Shown: positions 10,335 to 20,990, counted from the stretch's first letter. The stretch is 64,000 nt of DNA from Salvator merianae (GCA_003586115.2 QVOM02000023.1:3537284-3601283), one strand, 5' to 3'. Numbers and translations are program-made. The notes: a model not told the origin generated them from the sequence alone.

Positions 10335-13300
10335 CTACAAAGTTGCCAGAGGGTTGAACATGGTTAGAGGACTTGGGAAACACCTTCCAGAGACCCCACA
10401 ACCCAAAGTCACGCCGGCATAGGCGTAAGACGGCCCCGAGTGCAGTTACGCTATGCAACCTGCTGCCCTAAAGAGGCCTCTGTCGCTATAAACTCAAGAT
10501 GGATTTAAAAAGCAGATTCGTTCTGCCAGTGGACTCTCGGGGGCTATTTGTCCTGATGGATGGCAGCTACTTGGAGAGATCTGAACTTCCAGGCCCCTCA
10601 AGTCCCTGAGGATCACAAGTGGGGGGGCCTGCATGGCACGCATCCTGCTTACGGAATTCTCAGGGGCGTCAGAATTTGCGTGCCTGGGAAACAGGAAACC
10701 AAGCCAGTACGACCACTGCTCTGACCCATCCGTGTACTTTCTGCAGTTATGGCCAACCCTTGCTAAAAATAGATTTATTTACAGTCCAGGTCCAAAACTG
10801 AAAAGCACAGGAAGTTTAGAGGTAAGCAGCAAAGACTACATGCTTCACAGATGCATAAAAGCTGAAAGGGAGCTAAGCGCTAGTTATAACATCTCTCAAA
10901 TCAGTTTTGTTTTTTTGTGGCAATAGCATTAAAAGGGGGGGTTGTGGATTATAGCGACTGGGAGGCACTTTTGCATTCCCTTTCCATACCCCCCCCCCCC
11001 GAAAAACTAGCATGTGGGTGAAGAGGCTCTGACTGTTTTTTTCCCTCTGAGGCGGAAGTGACGGAATGACGGATGTTGTAATCCAGGAACATCCGGAGAG
11101 CCACAACTGAGCACCGTGGTCCTCCAGGTTCCATGAATCCTGATGGAACAGGTTTCCCAGGATCAACAGATGCGAAGTTATTCCCTCTGCAGAATCCAGA
11201 AGAACTGCAGGGCCAACGTGGAAATGTTCTTTTCCAGGTTCAAAATCATACACTGCTACAACCCTTAAGGATATGCCTGAAGTGATGCATGGTGTCTGAC
11301 CAAGGTGCAAAATTTTCTTTCGGACTAACAAGATTTGAACAGAAGATGGGACGAAATCGGTCCCGCAGAACCTACCTCTGGAGTGATGGACCCACAGAGC
11401 TGGCTGATGAGCGTGAGCTGGTGCTGTTCGGTGTTCCCCTGCATGATGGGGCTTCGCGTCCACATCTCGGCCATAATGCAGCCTGCGCCCCAAAGGTCGA
11501 TGGGCGGCCCGTAATCGCGTTCCCCTGGAAAAAGCAGCAAATGGTCCATCATCTCGGCAGCGACCGGCAGCTAACTTGTCTTGAGAACAATTATTATATT
11601 TTGAGCTCTGCATTTACAACCCGCCTTTCTTCCAAAGAACTGAAGGCAACCGGTGTGCTGATCTTTCCCTCCCTTTCATCCGAAAAGGTCCTGTTGCCAC
11701 AGCCTCATGTACATCCCCAGCTGTGTCAGCAACTGCACCTCTATGAAGGAGGCCAAGCTAAGAAGCAGGGACTGGTACACAGTCGCCCAGAGCACTTCTA
11801 TAGCTCCGGGGGACTTGAACCCTGGACTCCAAGGTCTTCACCTGACACTGAATCGCGAAACAAACTGCCGGACGGTGCCAGATTAAAAGCGTCCTTCAAA
11901 GATGTCGAAAATCTATGGCCCTTTCTGCACTGGGATTTATTCCAGATTATCTCCTGGAATAGAGGCCTGCCATAGTCTGCACTACAATACGGATAGCAGC
12001 CCGCTATTCCGGGATATCATCTGTAATAAGGTCCAGTGCAGAAAAGCCTGATCCCAAATCTCATCTCACCAGATGATTTTATTTATCGTTTGCTCGTTAC
12101 CAGAACTGTATTCTGCTCTACAACGAAGACACAGATGATAAAATTTTATGACACAGATGGGTGCTGGAGGCCATCACCTCGATCCCAGGATGGAACCAGC
12201 TGGCAAAGACTGACTTATGCTTTTTTAAGGAAAGCAGACCTTCCACCTACCCAGAAGCAACTCAGGAGGCCGATACCAGAGAGTCACCACACGGTTCGTA
12301 TAGCGGTTTGGCTGGCTGTTCTTGGCCAGGCTGAAGGCCCGAGCGAGCCCAAAATCAGCCAGCTTCAGGACACCATCTCGGGTGATGAGGACGTTGGCCG
12401 CTTTCATGTCTCTGTGCAGGATCTGCGGAAAGAAACGACCGGGCGAAATTGTAAGGGCTTCAGTCTACGTCAGCAGTCTCAGCTTGAGATTAAAGCGTGC
12501 AGAGAGCAAAATAAGGAATAAATGCCAAGGGCAGCAGTCAGTCAACGCTACACTAGGGACTTCGCTGCTTCCTGCACACCTGACAAAAAGGAATAAACTG
12601 GTTTGACTGGGGAATTACTCTCCAGCAATTCCAAATGGGACATTTGGGCGAAAAGGTTGGTTTCACGAACTGCCAATCAGAGACAGAATGCAATTGGCTT
12701 GGGTGGAGTCTCAGGTATACGAGAAAAAGGAAGGCGTTCCGAGGCAGGAGTAATGTGAATTTGACAATCTTGTTCAAAGGTTGTCCCATGCCTGTCCAGG
12801 GGCCTAGGAACTGGGAAGCGTTTCCCCTACCTTATTACGGTGGATGTAGTAGAGGCCATTCAGGAGCATCTGCATTACTTTCTTGATCTCGGAGAGGGTG
12901 AACTTGACATGGGTGTTGCTCAACAGGCCAGCCAGATCGTGTTCACAAAAGTCAAAGACCAAGTAGATGCTGCCTTTGCAGCGATTGTATGGAGAGGCTA
13001 AGGGGATCGAGAGAAGAGAGGGTGGTTGTGAGTTTCACAATACAGCACAATTCATCTGTATGGAAGTATTAATGCATATCCAGGGTTTGTACTAAAGATC
13101 CGCAAAGACACAACTCAATTGCATCCCAGCAGCATGGATAGGAGACCTGCTTGGAGTTGAATTCAACTCCTGGTGATAATCTGGACACACCCAGGGGGGT
13201 TTCTTGGAAACAATTTATCACAGCCTTCCTATAAGATCTTTTCTCAGCTTCTCAGTCTTTTCAGCCCCGGGATTTCCTGGTAGTCTCCCATCCATAGCTT

Positions 13301-16300
13301 TTGTAGCTCAAGCTTAGCTTTTGACAATCAGGCAAAGTTTGGCTAAGGCTATCAGCTGCTGAGGAACAACAGAAATGAGCTGGCAAATATAGGAAGTCAA
13401 ATTCTTATATTCAGGGCCCAGAAGATGAGAAACTCCCAGCTCCAGCCAGAAGTACTAGCCTAAAAAGTCCATCATGCTGCAGCACTCCTGAATCAGAACA
13501 GCCTATCTGTCTCTCACAAGCCTACCCCACCAAACACAGTTTCTGCATGGAAGCTAGCTTGTGCTATGAGCCCAAAATCTGGGCTAGCTTGGCTAGAGAT
13601 GATGGAGAATAAGAAACCAAGAATACTCAGGGGTTTTCGGCACTTTCCATTTTGGAATGTTCGCAATCGAACATTCCAAGGTGGAACAATCCTTGCAGTG
13701 TGGCCACTATCCGCATTGCGAGGGCTGGAACATCCCAGAAACGAGCATCCAGCATTTGCAGTCCGAATGCTGGCTGCCCGCCATGACAGCGTCCGGGGAA
13801 ATATCCGGATGTTGCTTTGGTGACTGGGGACATGGCACATGATTGCGCAGACCCAGCCCTGCTGCACAGCGTTCACACCTGGAAGTAGGTGCGAACGCTG
13901 CATACTGGGAGCCAGTCCAGCTACTTCTGGTACAGCTATGGAGCATAATTTTGTGCTCCACAGCTAGTAGTGATCGGGAGTGGCTGTAGCCCGCTCACAA
14001 TTATGAAGCCCTCTGAGCAGTGCAGATGCACCTCACTAGTGAAAAGTGCAAAGAGGTCTCTAGAGGGCAGCAGTTGCACCCTCTTCTTTTTGTAAGCATC
14101 ATGGGAATGGAAGACCCCATCTCCAAAGTTACGACGAGACACCTATGGAGGGTCAGGAGCAAGAAAAAACTAGCAGGTCCAACAGGAACCTAACAGTTCT
14201 TGGAGATCACCTGTAGAAAGACTGTTGTGTCTCCACAAGCTTTTACACTATTCCCACAATTTTTGAAACAAGCTTATTATTTATAAGTAACTTTCCCTTG
14301 GGCGGCTGCCGGGCCTCCAAAAACCACTGTCAGGAAGTAGTTTATGAATACTGTTTATGAGACAGCTTAAAAGACACAGTGTTGCTCTTTTCTAATCAAT
14401 AAAAGACATTTTAGGACATGATAATTGTCTGATAGGTGTGTCCAAAGTCCAGTAAAAAAAACAACACCAAGATAAAAACCAGTCGTCCCCATAACATTCC
14501 TGCTCTGATGAGCGCAGACGGAAACTCCTCCTTATGCTGAAAGCCGATTTAAGAGTTTATACTGAAGCCCACATAGCTTCAAAGAAAGCTCATGAATCGG
14601 TTTCCACGCGGACCTCAAAGGAAGCCCCCAAACTGGGTTCTCAGCAGGGAAGGGGCTTCAGGCCGCGCTCACCCACGTTGGCTGCCTTTGGCCTGACCTG
14701 TACCTGGACAATGTCCTATTTGGAAGCAGGAAGTATGCAGTATAGCAAATAGGAAACTGGCCTGGTCTTGGTAGAAGGGAATCTGCTCTGACTGGAGCCC
14801 TTTTTCCCCAACTAGTGTGGACGCGGGAGCTAGAACGTTACCTTTGGTCCTGCAGATTTCAATCAGATTCACCACATTCTCGTGCTTGAGCAGCTGAAGG
14901 ATTTTGATCTCCCGGAGGGCCGTGATAGGGAACTATGTTGAGAAGAGAGAAGATGTACGTTTCAGAGTTTTTATCAATCAAGAGGGCATGGACGCATCCC
15001 ATCGTTTGTAGCACGGCAAGGCCATGCAGCATCTGAGTTAAAACAAAGCGCCCGTCCCAAGAAACCAAGCTTGGAGTCCGGCTTTAACCCTCGGAGACAG
15101 TGATGGCGTTTGCATCTCTTAGCAGGTCTTCAAGCAGGAGCATTTTAACTCAGACGCTACCACTGCAACTAACGGCCCCCTGGGAAACACCAGCGCTTGG
15201 AGCAGTGATTCCCAGCTGGGGTATGTGTGCCCACAGGGGTACGCACCAGGACATTTAGGAGTACCCAAAAACAACTGAATAATAGCGGAATAAGACATGC
15301 CAACAGCATAAGACAAGATATACGCTAAAAGCACTGAAATCAGTTGAACACTATGACGAGCGGCCGAGCAGGTTTCGATGGTTTCACGGCCGGTTTCAAT
15401 CTCATTTGTAGTAGTTTTTGGGTTGTTGTGCCATGTTCTATAGTTCTTCTGAGAACCTAAGCTTTCAGACCTAGCTACAATGCCCATCTTCAGAGGATCT
15501 GACTTCTGGAAGAGTCAAAAACAACTGATGGTGTGCTTGTCACCTTTCTTATAGATATCTCTTGGATGTTTACTTTTTGGCAGCTAATCTTAAGTAATGA
15601 GGTGTTGGTCTTTTTCTGGCTGTGATCTGTAGCTATTGTCTTTGTAGAAGTAGGTGTTAATGGTGGTTTGCTGCTGCTTCCTTGACCGCTATTCATTTGC
15701 ATAATCCCTGGTGCTGGGGTATTGCCTGTATCCTTCACAGCTCCTGGTTTGTTTAGTCTGTGTTTCTTCTGTTGATTGTTTGCTTTTGTAGAGGGGTTTC
15801 CATCAGTGGCTGAGAGACAGCCCTTGTTCTTTGTTAAAATTAGGAGGGAGTTGTTTTATTTCAATGGCCTCCCTGGTAGCTAATTCATGGAATCCTTTGG
15901 CTCTGGGCAAGGGCTATCTCTCAGCCACAAACAAACAAACAATCAACAAAAGAAACACACAAACCAAACAAACCAGGAGCTGTTAAGGAGATGCAGTGCC
16001 CCAGGACCAGCGATTATGCAAATGAATAGTGGTCAAGGAAACAGCAGCAAACCACCATTAACACCTACTCCTACAAAGACAATAGCTACAGATTACAGCC
16101 AGAAAAAGACCAACACCTCATTACTTAAGATTAGCTGCCAAAAAGTAAACATCCAAGAGATATCTATAAGAAAGGTGACAAGCATACCATCAGTTGTTTT
16201 GGGCTCTTCCAGAAGTCACATCCTCTGAAGATGGATATCGCAGCTATATCGGAAAGCTTAGGTTCTCAGAAGAACAACAGAACACGGCACAACAGCCCAA

Positions 16301-16828
16301 AAACTACTACAAAGGAGAGAGCGGGTTTCCTTTGTTATTTTGCATTTTAATCTCATTACCGGGCTATTTATTTACAGTTCTAACATATAAATTTGAAATA
16401 ACGGCAACTATATTAATTACCAACCGTTTGCTAATAGGAAAGGTGCAATTCATGGAAATGGGCTGCCAAGGGGTACAAAATGAGAAAAGGGCTGGGAACC
16501 ACACCTTAGGGGAACCGCGAAGGCCTACTTGAAAGTGGTCCTGCCAGGGTGGGAGGGTTATAATTTTAACAAAACTTTATTTATCCTAAATAAACGTATA
16601 TTAACTATTAAATATTCTTGTATAATCGCAGAGTGAAGTTATTCAGCACACCGATACATTTAACAGGTAACACTGTGTTTCTAAGTTAAGAAACTGTTTG
16701 CGCCATGACAAATTTTCAAGGGCTGATAATCTGTTAGAGTAAAATCAGCAGATACACTTTAGCCGGAGTCTTCTGCTTGGTTTATTTCTTATACCCCTCC
16801 CTCCCTCTCTCTCTCCCTCCCTCCCTCC

Positions 16829-16859
<31 letters not shown>

Positions 16860-18680
16860 CCTCCTCAGCTGCTTGCAGAACAGGGCCCACTTACCCCTTC
16901 TTTTTCATTTTCCATCAACACTTTCTTCAGAGCCACTTTTTTGCCCGTCTGACGGTGCTTCGCTTTGAAGACTTCCCTGCAGAGAAGATGGGGACAGCAT
17001 CAAGACCGGCTGTTGTGGAAAGGGGCAAGACCCTGACATGATAGAGGAAGCATCTGTGGTCCAGCGGCACCTGCAAACGCACCGAGCTGCCTGGCGGATC
17101 TATACCAGTCGAACGCTTCACAGAACCCAGGGCAGAATACTAGTAGCTGGGAGACCAGTCAGAGGGCACGGGTGTGTGTGTGTGTGTGTGTGTGGCCTCT
17201 GTGTGCCAGACTTCTAAGCTTCTCAAGCGCCAGGGGTGGGTTACTGGACCAGACAGACCTACATAGCACTCAATGCTCCCTTTTTACACAGAAGGAGGCC
17301 AGGTTTTTACCCTGCGTAAGACCATGTTACCATCTCCTTTCGAGATTCAATGGGAAACGCATCACATCTCATGCAAAAAGCTCAACCATACGCAAACGCT
17401 GGCAGACATGATCTGCTGCCCAGGCACTTCACAAGGGGGGGGGGCATATATTTCTTTCTTAAATAATGTGCCTAGAAAGATAAGACAAAGAGGTCGGTTC
17501 ACGTAGGAGAGGGGAGGAGAGAAGTGAATGTCTGTGCTACCTTTGGGAATACCCCTCCTAGCTCTGAAGGAAAGAGGAAACCTTAGGAAGTTGGGGTGGG
17601 GGTGGGGAGATCATCTAGAAATTAGGTAAATAAAGAAAACTGGTGCGTGCTCAGAGAAGCATAATTCAGGGTCCCACGAAAGAAATTCAGTGCTAGCACT
17701 GTCTTCCTTGCTTCTTTGGGGGAAAATTTGTTCTCTATTCTAAACTTGAACATCCCGGAACAGAGGCAGTGGGCGCATCGGATATTTTAAACCTATGTTC
17801 TGTCTCCACATTTTTGGCCCCCTTGGGCTCACTTACCCCCAGGGTTCCTGTGGGGAATAAAACCGAGGGGGGAAATGGAAAGAAAGACGAGCTATAAACA
17901 TAAAAACCGTACAAAATATGATAAATTAAAAGCAGAAAGAACTTCAGGATTTGGGGGGCGGCGGGGGGAATCTTCAAAGTCTATAGCGTGTAATCCACTA
18001 GCTGTGAGTGAGTTATAACAGCCATTAGCTGCATAGGCAAGGGTAAAGGATGGCGGAAGCTGTAATTCAGCGATCGCTGGATTACTGCACATTGCCACCC
18101 TTGCTAAACAGAGGGGGGAAATGAAAAGAAAGACAAGCCATAAACATAATAAACACATAAAATATGATAAATAAAAGCAGAAAGCGGTTCAGGATTTTTT
18201 TTGGGGGGGCGGGAAATCCTAAAGTCTACAGTATGAGGGTAGCGTAAGCATCTAGAGGAGGGGAGAGAGGAACCCTATAAGAAACGGGGGACGAGTGTGC
18301 ACCCTATGGGGCGCCCTGTAAGAAGTGGGGAGGGCAGCCGGAGGCGAGAGAAGAGAAGGGAGTTTGGCGAGGGCTCCCTATAAGGGGCCCGAGGACGACC
18401 GAAGGGCACAGGGTGCCCTAGAGGAGAAAAAAGCGACGTGGGCATCCTCCATATCAGGACCTTCTGGTAGTTTCTCCTCTCAGAGGTGCAAAGGGCGGCA
18501 GGGACACGCAAGAGGGCCTTTTCTCTGGTGGCCCCCAGAAGGCCTAGGAAAGGGAGGGGGGTGCCAGACCGGCCCGGCGCCGCCTTACCCGAAGGTGCCC
18601 TGCCCGATCTTGGCCAGCTTCTCATACTTCGAGACCTCGTCGCAATAGGGACACTCCACCGTGTCGTACTGCTTGGCCAT
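9969..18680 (-). CDS. CDK9: Cyclin-dependent kinase 9, complete gene (7 coding exons)
   Basis: CDK9 is the catalytic subunit of P-TEFb. With cyclin T it phosphorylates the RNA polymerase II CTD, SPT5 and NELF in the nucleus to release paused polymerase. Coding exons (last base to first base): 18589-18680, 16895-16976, 14842-14932, 12831-12997, 12251-12422, 11376-11524, 9969-10334. They sum to 1119 nt, i.e. 372 codons plus stop, the length of human CDK9. Every junction has GT/AG and compatible phase. Landmarks in order: glycine loop GQGTFGEV (~26-33), VALKK ATP-binding lysine (~48), HRD (~147-149), DFG (~167-169), T-loop RYTNRVV with the activating threonine (~186), a basic KGQKRKVK nuclear-localisation-type segment late in the kinase domain, and the [10 protein letters not shown]-terminus. 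No disabling change is seen. The 55-kDa in-frame extension is blocked by a stop at 18779-18777. Confidence 0.97.
10335..11375 (-). other. CDK9: CDK9 intron 6
   Basis: An intron with GT...AG ends and no recognisable exon on the opposite strand. The long antisense frames here lack family motifs. Confidence 0.8.
11376..11524 (-). CDS. CDK9: CDK9 coding exon 6
   Basis: The acceptor TTTTTCCAG precedes base 11524 and the donor GAG|GTAGGT follows 11376. The 149-nt exon encodes [19 protein letters not shown] through QLCGSITPE, the kinase alphaF-alphaG region. Phase 1 in, phase 0 out. Confidence 0.96.
11590..11845. repeat. Degraded SINE-like insertion in CDK9 intron 5
   Basis: 'gctctgcatttacaacccgc', 'cttgaaccctggactccaag' and similar segments resemble the MIR-like SINE seen at 5.3 kb. 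Boundaries are approximate. Confidence 0.4.
11917..12049. mobile_element. 133-bp palindromic MITE in CDK9 intron 5
   Basis: The left arm begins ggccctttctgcactggg and the right arm ends ccagtgcagaaaagcc. Complementarity extends inward through 'attccag...ctggaat' and 'ataggcct' segments, so nearly the whole element is one long inverted repeat. Relatives lie at 37981-38172 and, in part, at 49627-49678 and 50697-50775. Confidence 0.7.
12251..12422 (-). CDS. CDK9: CDK9 coding exon 5 (catalytic and activation loop)
   Basis: The acceptor CCGCAG precedes 12422 and the donor CTGG|GTAGGT follows 12251. The 172-nt exon encodes [17 protein letters not shown], the DFG motif and the T-loop [20 protein letters not shown]. 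The catalytic Asp, Mg-binding Asp and activating Thr are all present. Confidence 0.97.
12831..12997 (-). CDS. CDK9: CDK9 coding exon 4
   Basis: The acceptor CCCTTAG precedes 12997 and the donor AATAAG|GTAGGG follows 12831. The 167-nt exon encodes [20 protein letters not shown] (kinase hinge) through [12 protein letters not shown]. Exon 3 supplies the first base of the opening Ala codon. Confidence 0.97.
13225..13350 (-). repeat. 5S-rRNA-derived SINE relic
   Basis: On the minus strand it resembles the 5S rRNA internal promoter region: reverse complements of 'gtctcccatcca' and 'aagcttagctt' are in the right order and approximate spacing. Strongly diverged, in CDK9 intron 3. A second relic is at 32690-32755. 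Confidence 0.5.
13560..14000. repeat. Cluster of short inverted repeats in CDK9 intron 3
   Basis: Successive hairpins: AGCCCA/TGGGCT at ~13569-13585; a perfect 12-bp stem at 13652-13663/13668-13679 with a CAAT loop; CCAGCATT/AATGCTGG at ~13749-13773; GCGTTCACACCT/AGGTGCGAACGC at ~13869-13899; CTATGGAGCATAA/TTGTGCTCCACAG at ~13935-13963. Stem mismatches are mostly C/T or A/G. No ORF. It may be a decayed mobile element or a set of protein-binding dyads. Confidence 0.6.
14842..14932 (-). CDS. CDK9: CDK9 coding exon 3
   Basis: The acceptor ACATAG precedes 14932 and the donor AAAG|GTAACG follows 14842. The 91-nt exon encodes [20 protein letters not shown] through ICRTK, the PITALRE helix that gave CDK9 its old name and contacts cyclin T. 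Confidence 0.97.
15463..15493 (-). ncRNA. Hammerhead-like ribozyme core, left arm (degenerate candidate)
   Basis: The mirror copy of the core in the other arm: CTGAAGA at 15493-15487 and GAAA at 15466-15463 on the minus strand. The intervening stem is more decayed than in the right arm, so this copy is probably inactive. Confidence 0.3.
16225..16255 (+). ncRNA. Hammerhead-like ribozyme core, right arm (degenerate candidate)
   Basis: CTGAAGA at 16225-16231, then a GATAT/ATATC stem around a 7-nt loop, then GAAA at 16252-16255. This matches the conserved CUGANGA...GAAA core order, but two extra bases precede the stem and one G follows it, so activity is doubtful. Confidence 0.4.
16796..16860. 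repeat. CT-rich / (CA)n low-complexity tract
   Basis: The tract has CCTC and CT repeats ending in (CA)6. It lies just outside the CDK9 exon 2 donor. Confidence 0.9.
16895..16976 (-). CDS. CDK9: CDK9 coding exon 2
   Basis: The acceptor CTCTGCAG precedes 16976 and the donor GAAGGG|GTAAGT follows 16895. The 82-nt exon encodes [18 protein letters not shown] (with the ATP-binding lysine) through VLMENEKEG. Confidence 0.97.
17171..17194. repeat. (GT)n microsatellite
   Basis: Eleven to twelve uninterrupted GT units in CDK9 intron 1. Confidence 0.95.
17864..17990 (+). repeat. Direct repeat copy 1 in CDK9 intron 1
   Basis: The block runs from 'gaggggggaaatg' through 'gaaagac', 'ataaacata', 'aaaatatgataaat', 'aaagcagaaag', 'caggattt', then a G-run and 'aaagtctata'. 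It matches 18111-18233 over its whole length with small indels. Confidence 0.8.
18111..18233 (+). repeat. Direct repeat copy 2 in CDK9 intron 1
   Basis: The second copy of the 17864-17990 block, offset by 247 bp. The two differ by scattered substitutions and in the length of the G-run, so this is an old local duplication. Confidence 0.8.
18589..18680 (-). CDS. CDK9: CDK9 coding exon 1
   Basis: ATG at 18680-18678 begins [20 protein letters not shown]. The donor TTCGG|GTAAGG follows 18589 (phase 2). It encodes the N-lobe start and the beginning of the glycine loop. The start matches the known 42-kDa form. The reading frame upstream has no Met before a TAG at 18779-18777. Confidence 0.97.
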
Positions 18681-18850
18681 GGCTGATCCTCCGTCTGCAT
18701 CCGAAAGCGAAGGAACAACAGTAAAGGTGTGTTCCGGTCCACTTCCGCCAGATCCAGGCCGGCCTCTTCCGCTTCGCTACTTCCGGTAGGGCGCAAAGCA
18801 GCCTGGGAGTTGTAGTGAGAGAGGGAGCCGCCGGTAGCGGATGGCTTTAG
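18681..18850 (-). promoter_or_regulatory. CDK9: CDK9 5' UTR and core promoter
   Basis: A CpG-rich stretch upstream of the start. It holds an ETS/GABP-type ACTTCCGG at 18779-18786, further CTTCCGC motifs at about 18740 and 18766, and GGGAGTTGTAGT at 18805-18816 (complement of the ACTACAACTCCC ZNF143/THAP11-type element). No TATA box is seen, as expected for a housekeeping gene. Factor binding is inferred. Confidence 0.6.
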
Positions 18851-20990
18851 ACAAACAGCATTTCCTCCACTCCGTCAACAATAGGCTTGGGGGTATATAA
18901 TGGTCATAAATAAATAAATCGGTTGTGATTTTAGCTCAGCCGCGTCCTCTAAGCTCCCAGAGTAAGTCAATACGCCGTTGAAAAATGCGAAACTAATGGA
19001 GCTGAATTCCGTTTAAAAAAAATCAAAATACGCACACACATTTTGAAATACAAAACGCTCCAATAGTATATTGCAATCATAGCAGTAAATCACCATAGAA
19101 AAGTCTTCCTGTATGTAACGTAATCTCACGTTTCCGTTTCTTTAGGCTGTATCTGTATCTTTGTTTCTGTATCCTTTCCGCTTTTTTTAAATTCCCTTTT
19201 TACCAAAATCAATAAAATATGGAAACATTAAAAAATAGTATATTGCAATTCAATATTATGATATTATCTTACTGCACTCACTTCTACTTAAAGTAAACAT
19301 TAAGAACGACTCGGCTATTCTTAGCTCCCTTCTATCAGCCTGTAATTCAGAAATCACCTTAATGGTTGCAGATTTTATGGCAGCAATAATAAAAGAGAAG
19401 AAACGGCAGCTGCATAGTTACTCTGGTTGCATTATAAGATGAACCGTTTTTATTTTGCCATTCTGTCTGAATGTTTTATCCTGTTTTATGTGTGGGTCTA
19501 TGGATCTTAATAAATCTGTGTGTGTATGTCAACAAATAGCATCTATTTTGTTCATTGAAAATATTTGTATGCCCCCGTGAATAAAAACTCTGGAATGGTA
19601 AAGAAACCACTAAATTTTTCCGTGCATTTTGCATTATCCACAGGGGAACGGGGAGAAATTCCAAGGATGGAGAAACTATTCTGCTGCTGCCTGTCATATT
19701 TTCCATCCTTTTTTTAAAAAAAAAATCTCGCGTATGGGGGGGGGGGATGGTGGAATATTTGGACTACACTTCCCATGTACTTTAACCATAGCAACACTCA
19801 CAAAAGGGCAGCGGTTATTTTTTAGAAAGACATCTATCTAACCAAGCACATCCTGCAGACTTGAGTTCCCATAAACCTTGTTTGCCACGGTTTTGCTAAA
19901 AAGAAATGGTAGCTGTAGCTCCAGTGGAAAAAAAACCCCTAATTTCCAGGCGTGGATTTGTATTCCACGGCTTTAGCAGGCAAAACCCAGGATGATACGA
20001 TTATCAGCCAATCTTCTGTGCTTCCCTGATAAAGAGTTGTGAAGAAAGCCTGCAATATTTTGCTTGCTTCCTTCCTTCATTGCATTCCTGTCCCACCTGA
20101 AGGGCTGGAGGTGGTGCATTTTATTCTGTTCTCCTCCTTTTCATCCACACAACAGTCCTGTGAGGTAGCTCAGGCTGAGAGGCAGGAGACTGACCTCAGG
20201 GCACCCACGGAACCTTTTCAGCTGAGGGGGCATTGGAAGCCAGGGACCCGCAAATCGTGGCCGGGCACGCTGTGGTTACTTACACTCCTGTCACTTCCGT
20301 AATATTGCCTCAACGTGGATGCTGGGGTTGGAGGGTTATCAGGTTTTTTTTGCTTGCTTCTTAACATTGCACACACCCAGCTCAGGGCTGACGTTCAGCT
20401 CAGCCAGGGGCCGAGTGCAAAATATATACCAAAAGCCTGCGTGCAGGTGTCCTTGCATGCACATTTGCGTTTGAGCGTGCCTTGTAGGTGGCGTGTCAGC
20501 ACAGGAGAGCGTGCATGTCGCGTGGACCAGCTACTTGACCAAAGGTAAATGTTGTCTGACAGGAACCAAACCCAGCCACACAAAGCAGAGGAAATGTTTC
20601 TTCACACAGGAAACCAGCTCAATCATAGAATGCGGCGCCCCACAGTGTAGCGACATCCTCACTGGTTCGGCTGGTTTTAAAATACATCTTGACAAATAGC
20701 ACCAGCAGTGACCAGTGTTTGGACTACAGCTCAGTAAGGGCTACGGCACCAAAGGGCTGTGGAGAAGGATCCTGGGCGTTGTAGTGACACGCTCCAGCCT
20801 CTGGTTGAAGCTCCTCATGCTGACGTGATTATAGGCTTCCTAGAGGAAACTTCTTGGCAGGTATAGGAGTGGCTTCCATTTACCTCTGTCTGGAGGGATG
20901 GGGGGTGTTCAGCTTGAGACCTTCTGCTTTCCAGGAAGTTCTTCTGCTATGCAGCTACAAGCACTGTTGGAGCTTTTATAGCTTCCCCTA
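18851..20990. other. CDK9-SH2D3C intergenic, no gene seen
   Basis: AT-rich, with scattered repeat relics (MIR-like pieces near 20075-20310). An ACTACACTTCCCA motif is at 19763-19775. No exon was recognised. Confidence 0.4.

Larger units (their letters stand above)
15409..16309. mobile_element. Long inverted repeat with hammerhead-like cores, Penelope-like element candidate
   Basis: The left arm is 15409-15825 and the right arm 15908-16309, with an ~82-bp spacer. The arms are close reverse complements, so each encodes a similar frame (…IMQMNSGQG…, …[17 protein letters not shown]…) on opposite strands. Outward-facing ends of both arms contain CTGAAGA and GAAA blocks separated by a potential stem (16225-16255 plus; 15493-15463 minus), the layout of a hammerhead ribozyme core. 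Penelope-like retroelements are known to carry hammerheads and to occur as inverted or tandem partial copies. The family name is inferred. No reverse transcriptase or GIY-YIG domain is present. Confidence 0.6.
15203..16500. mobile_element. Probable hAT-type DNA transposon relic, interrupted by a nested element
   Basis: The left end reads cagtgattcccagctgggg followed by 'acaggggtacgc'. The right end has 'caaggggtacaaaatgag' followed by gggctgggaaccaca. These look like imperfect hAT-style terminal inverted repeats (CAGTGGTTCCCA type). The interior is AT-rich without a transposase frame. A ~0.9-kb inverted structure (15409-16309) sits inside it. No clear 8-bp duplication was found. Located in CDK9 intron 2. 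Confidence 0.45.

Noticed and set aside
10873..11613. 246-codon minus-strand frame
   Set aside because: It overlaps CDK9 exon 6 in a different frame and runs into introns.
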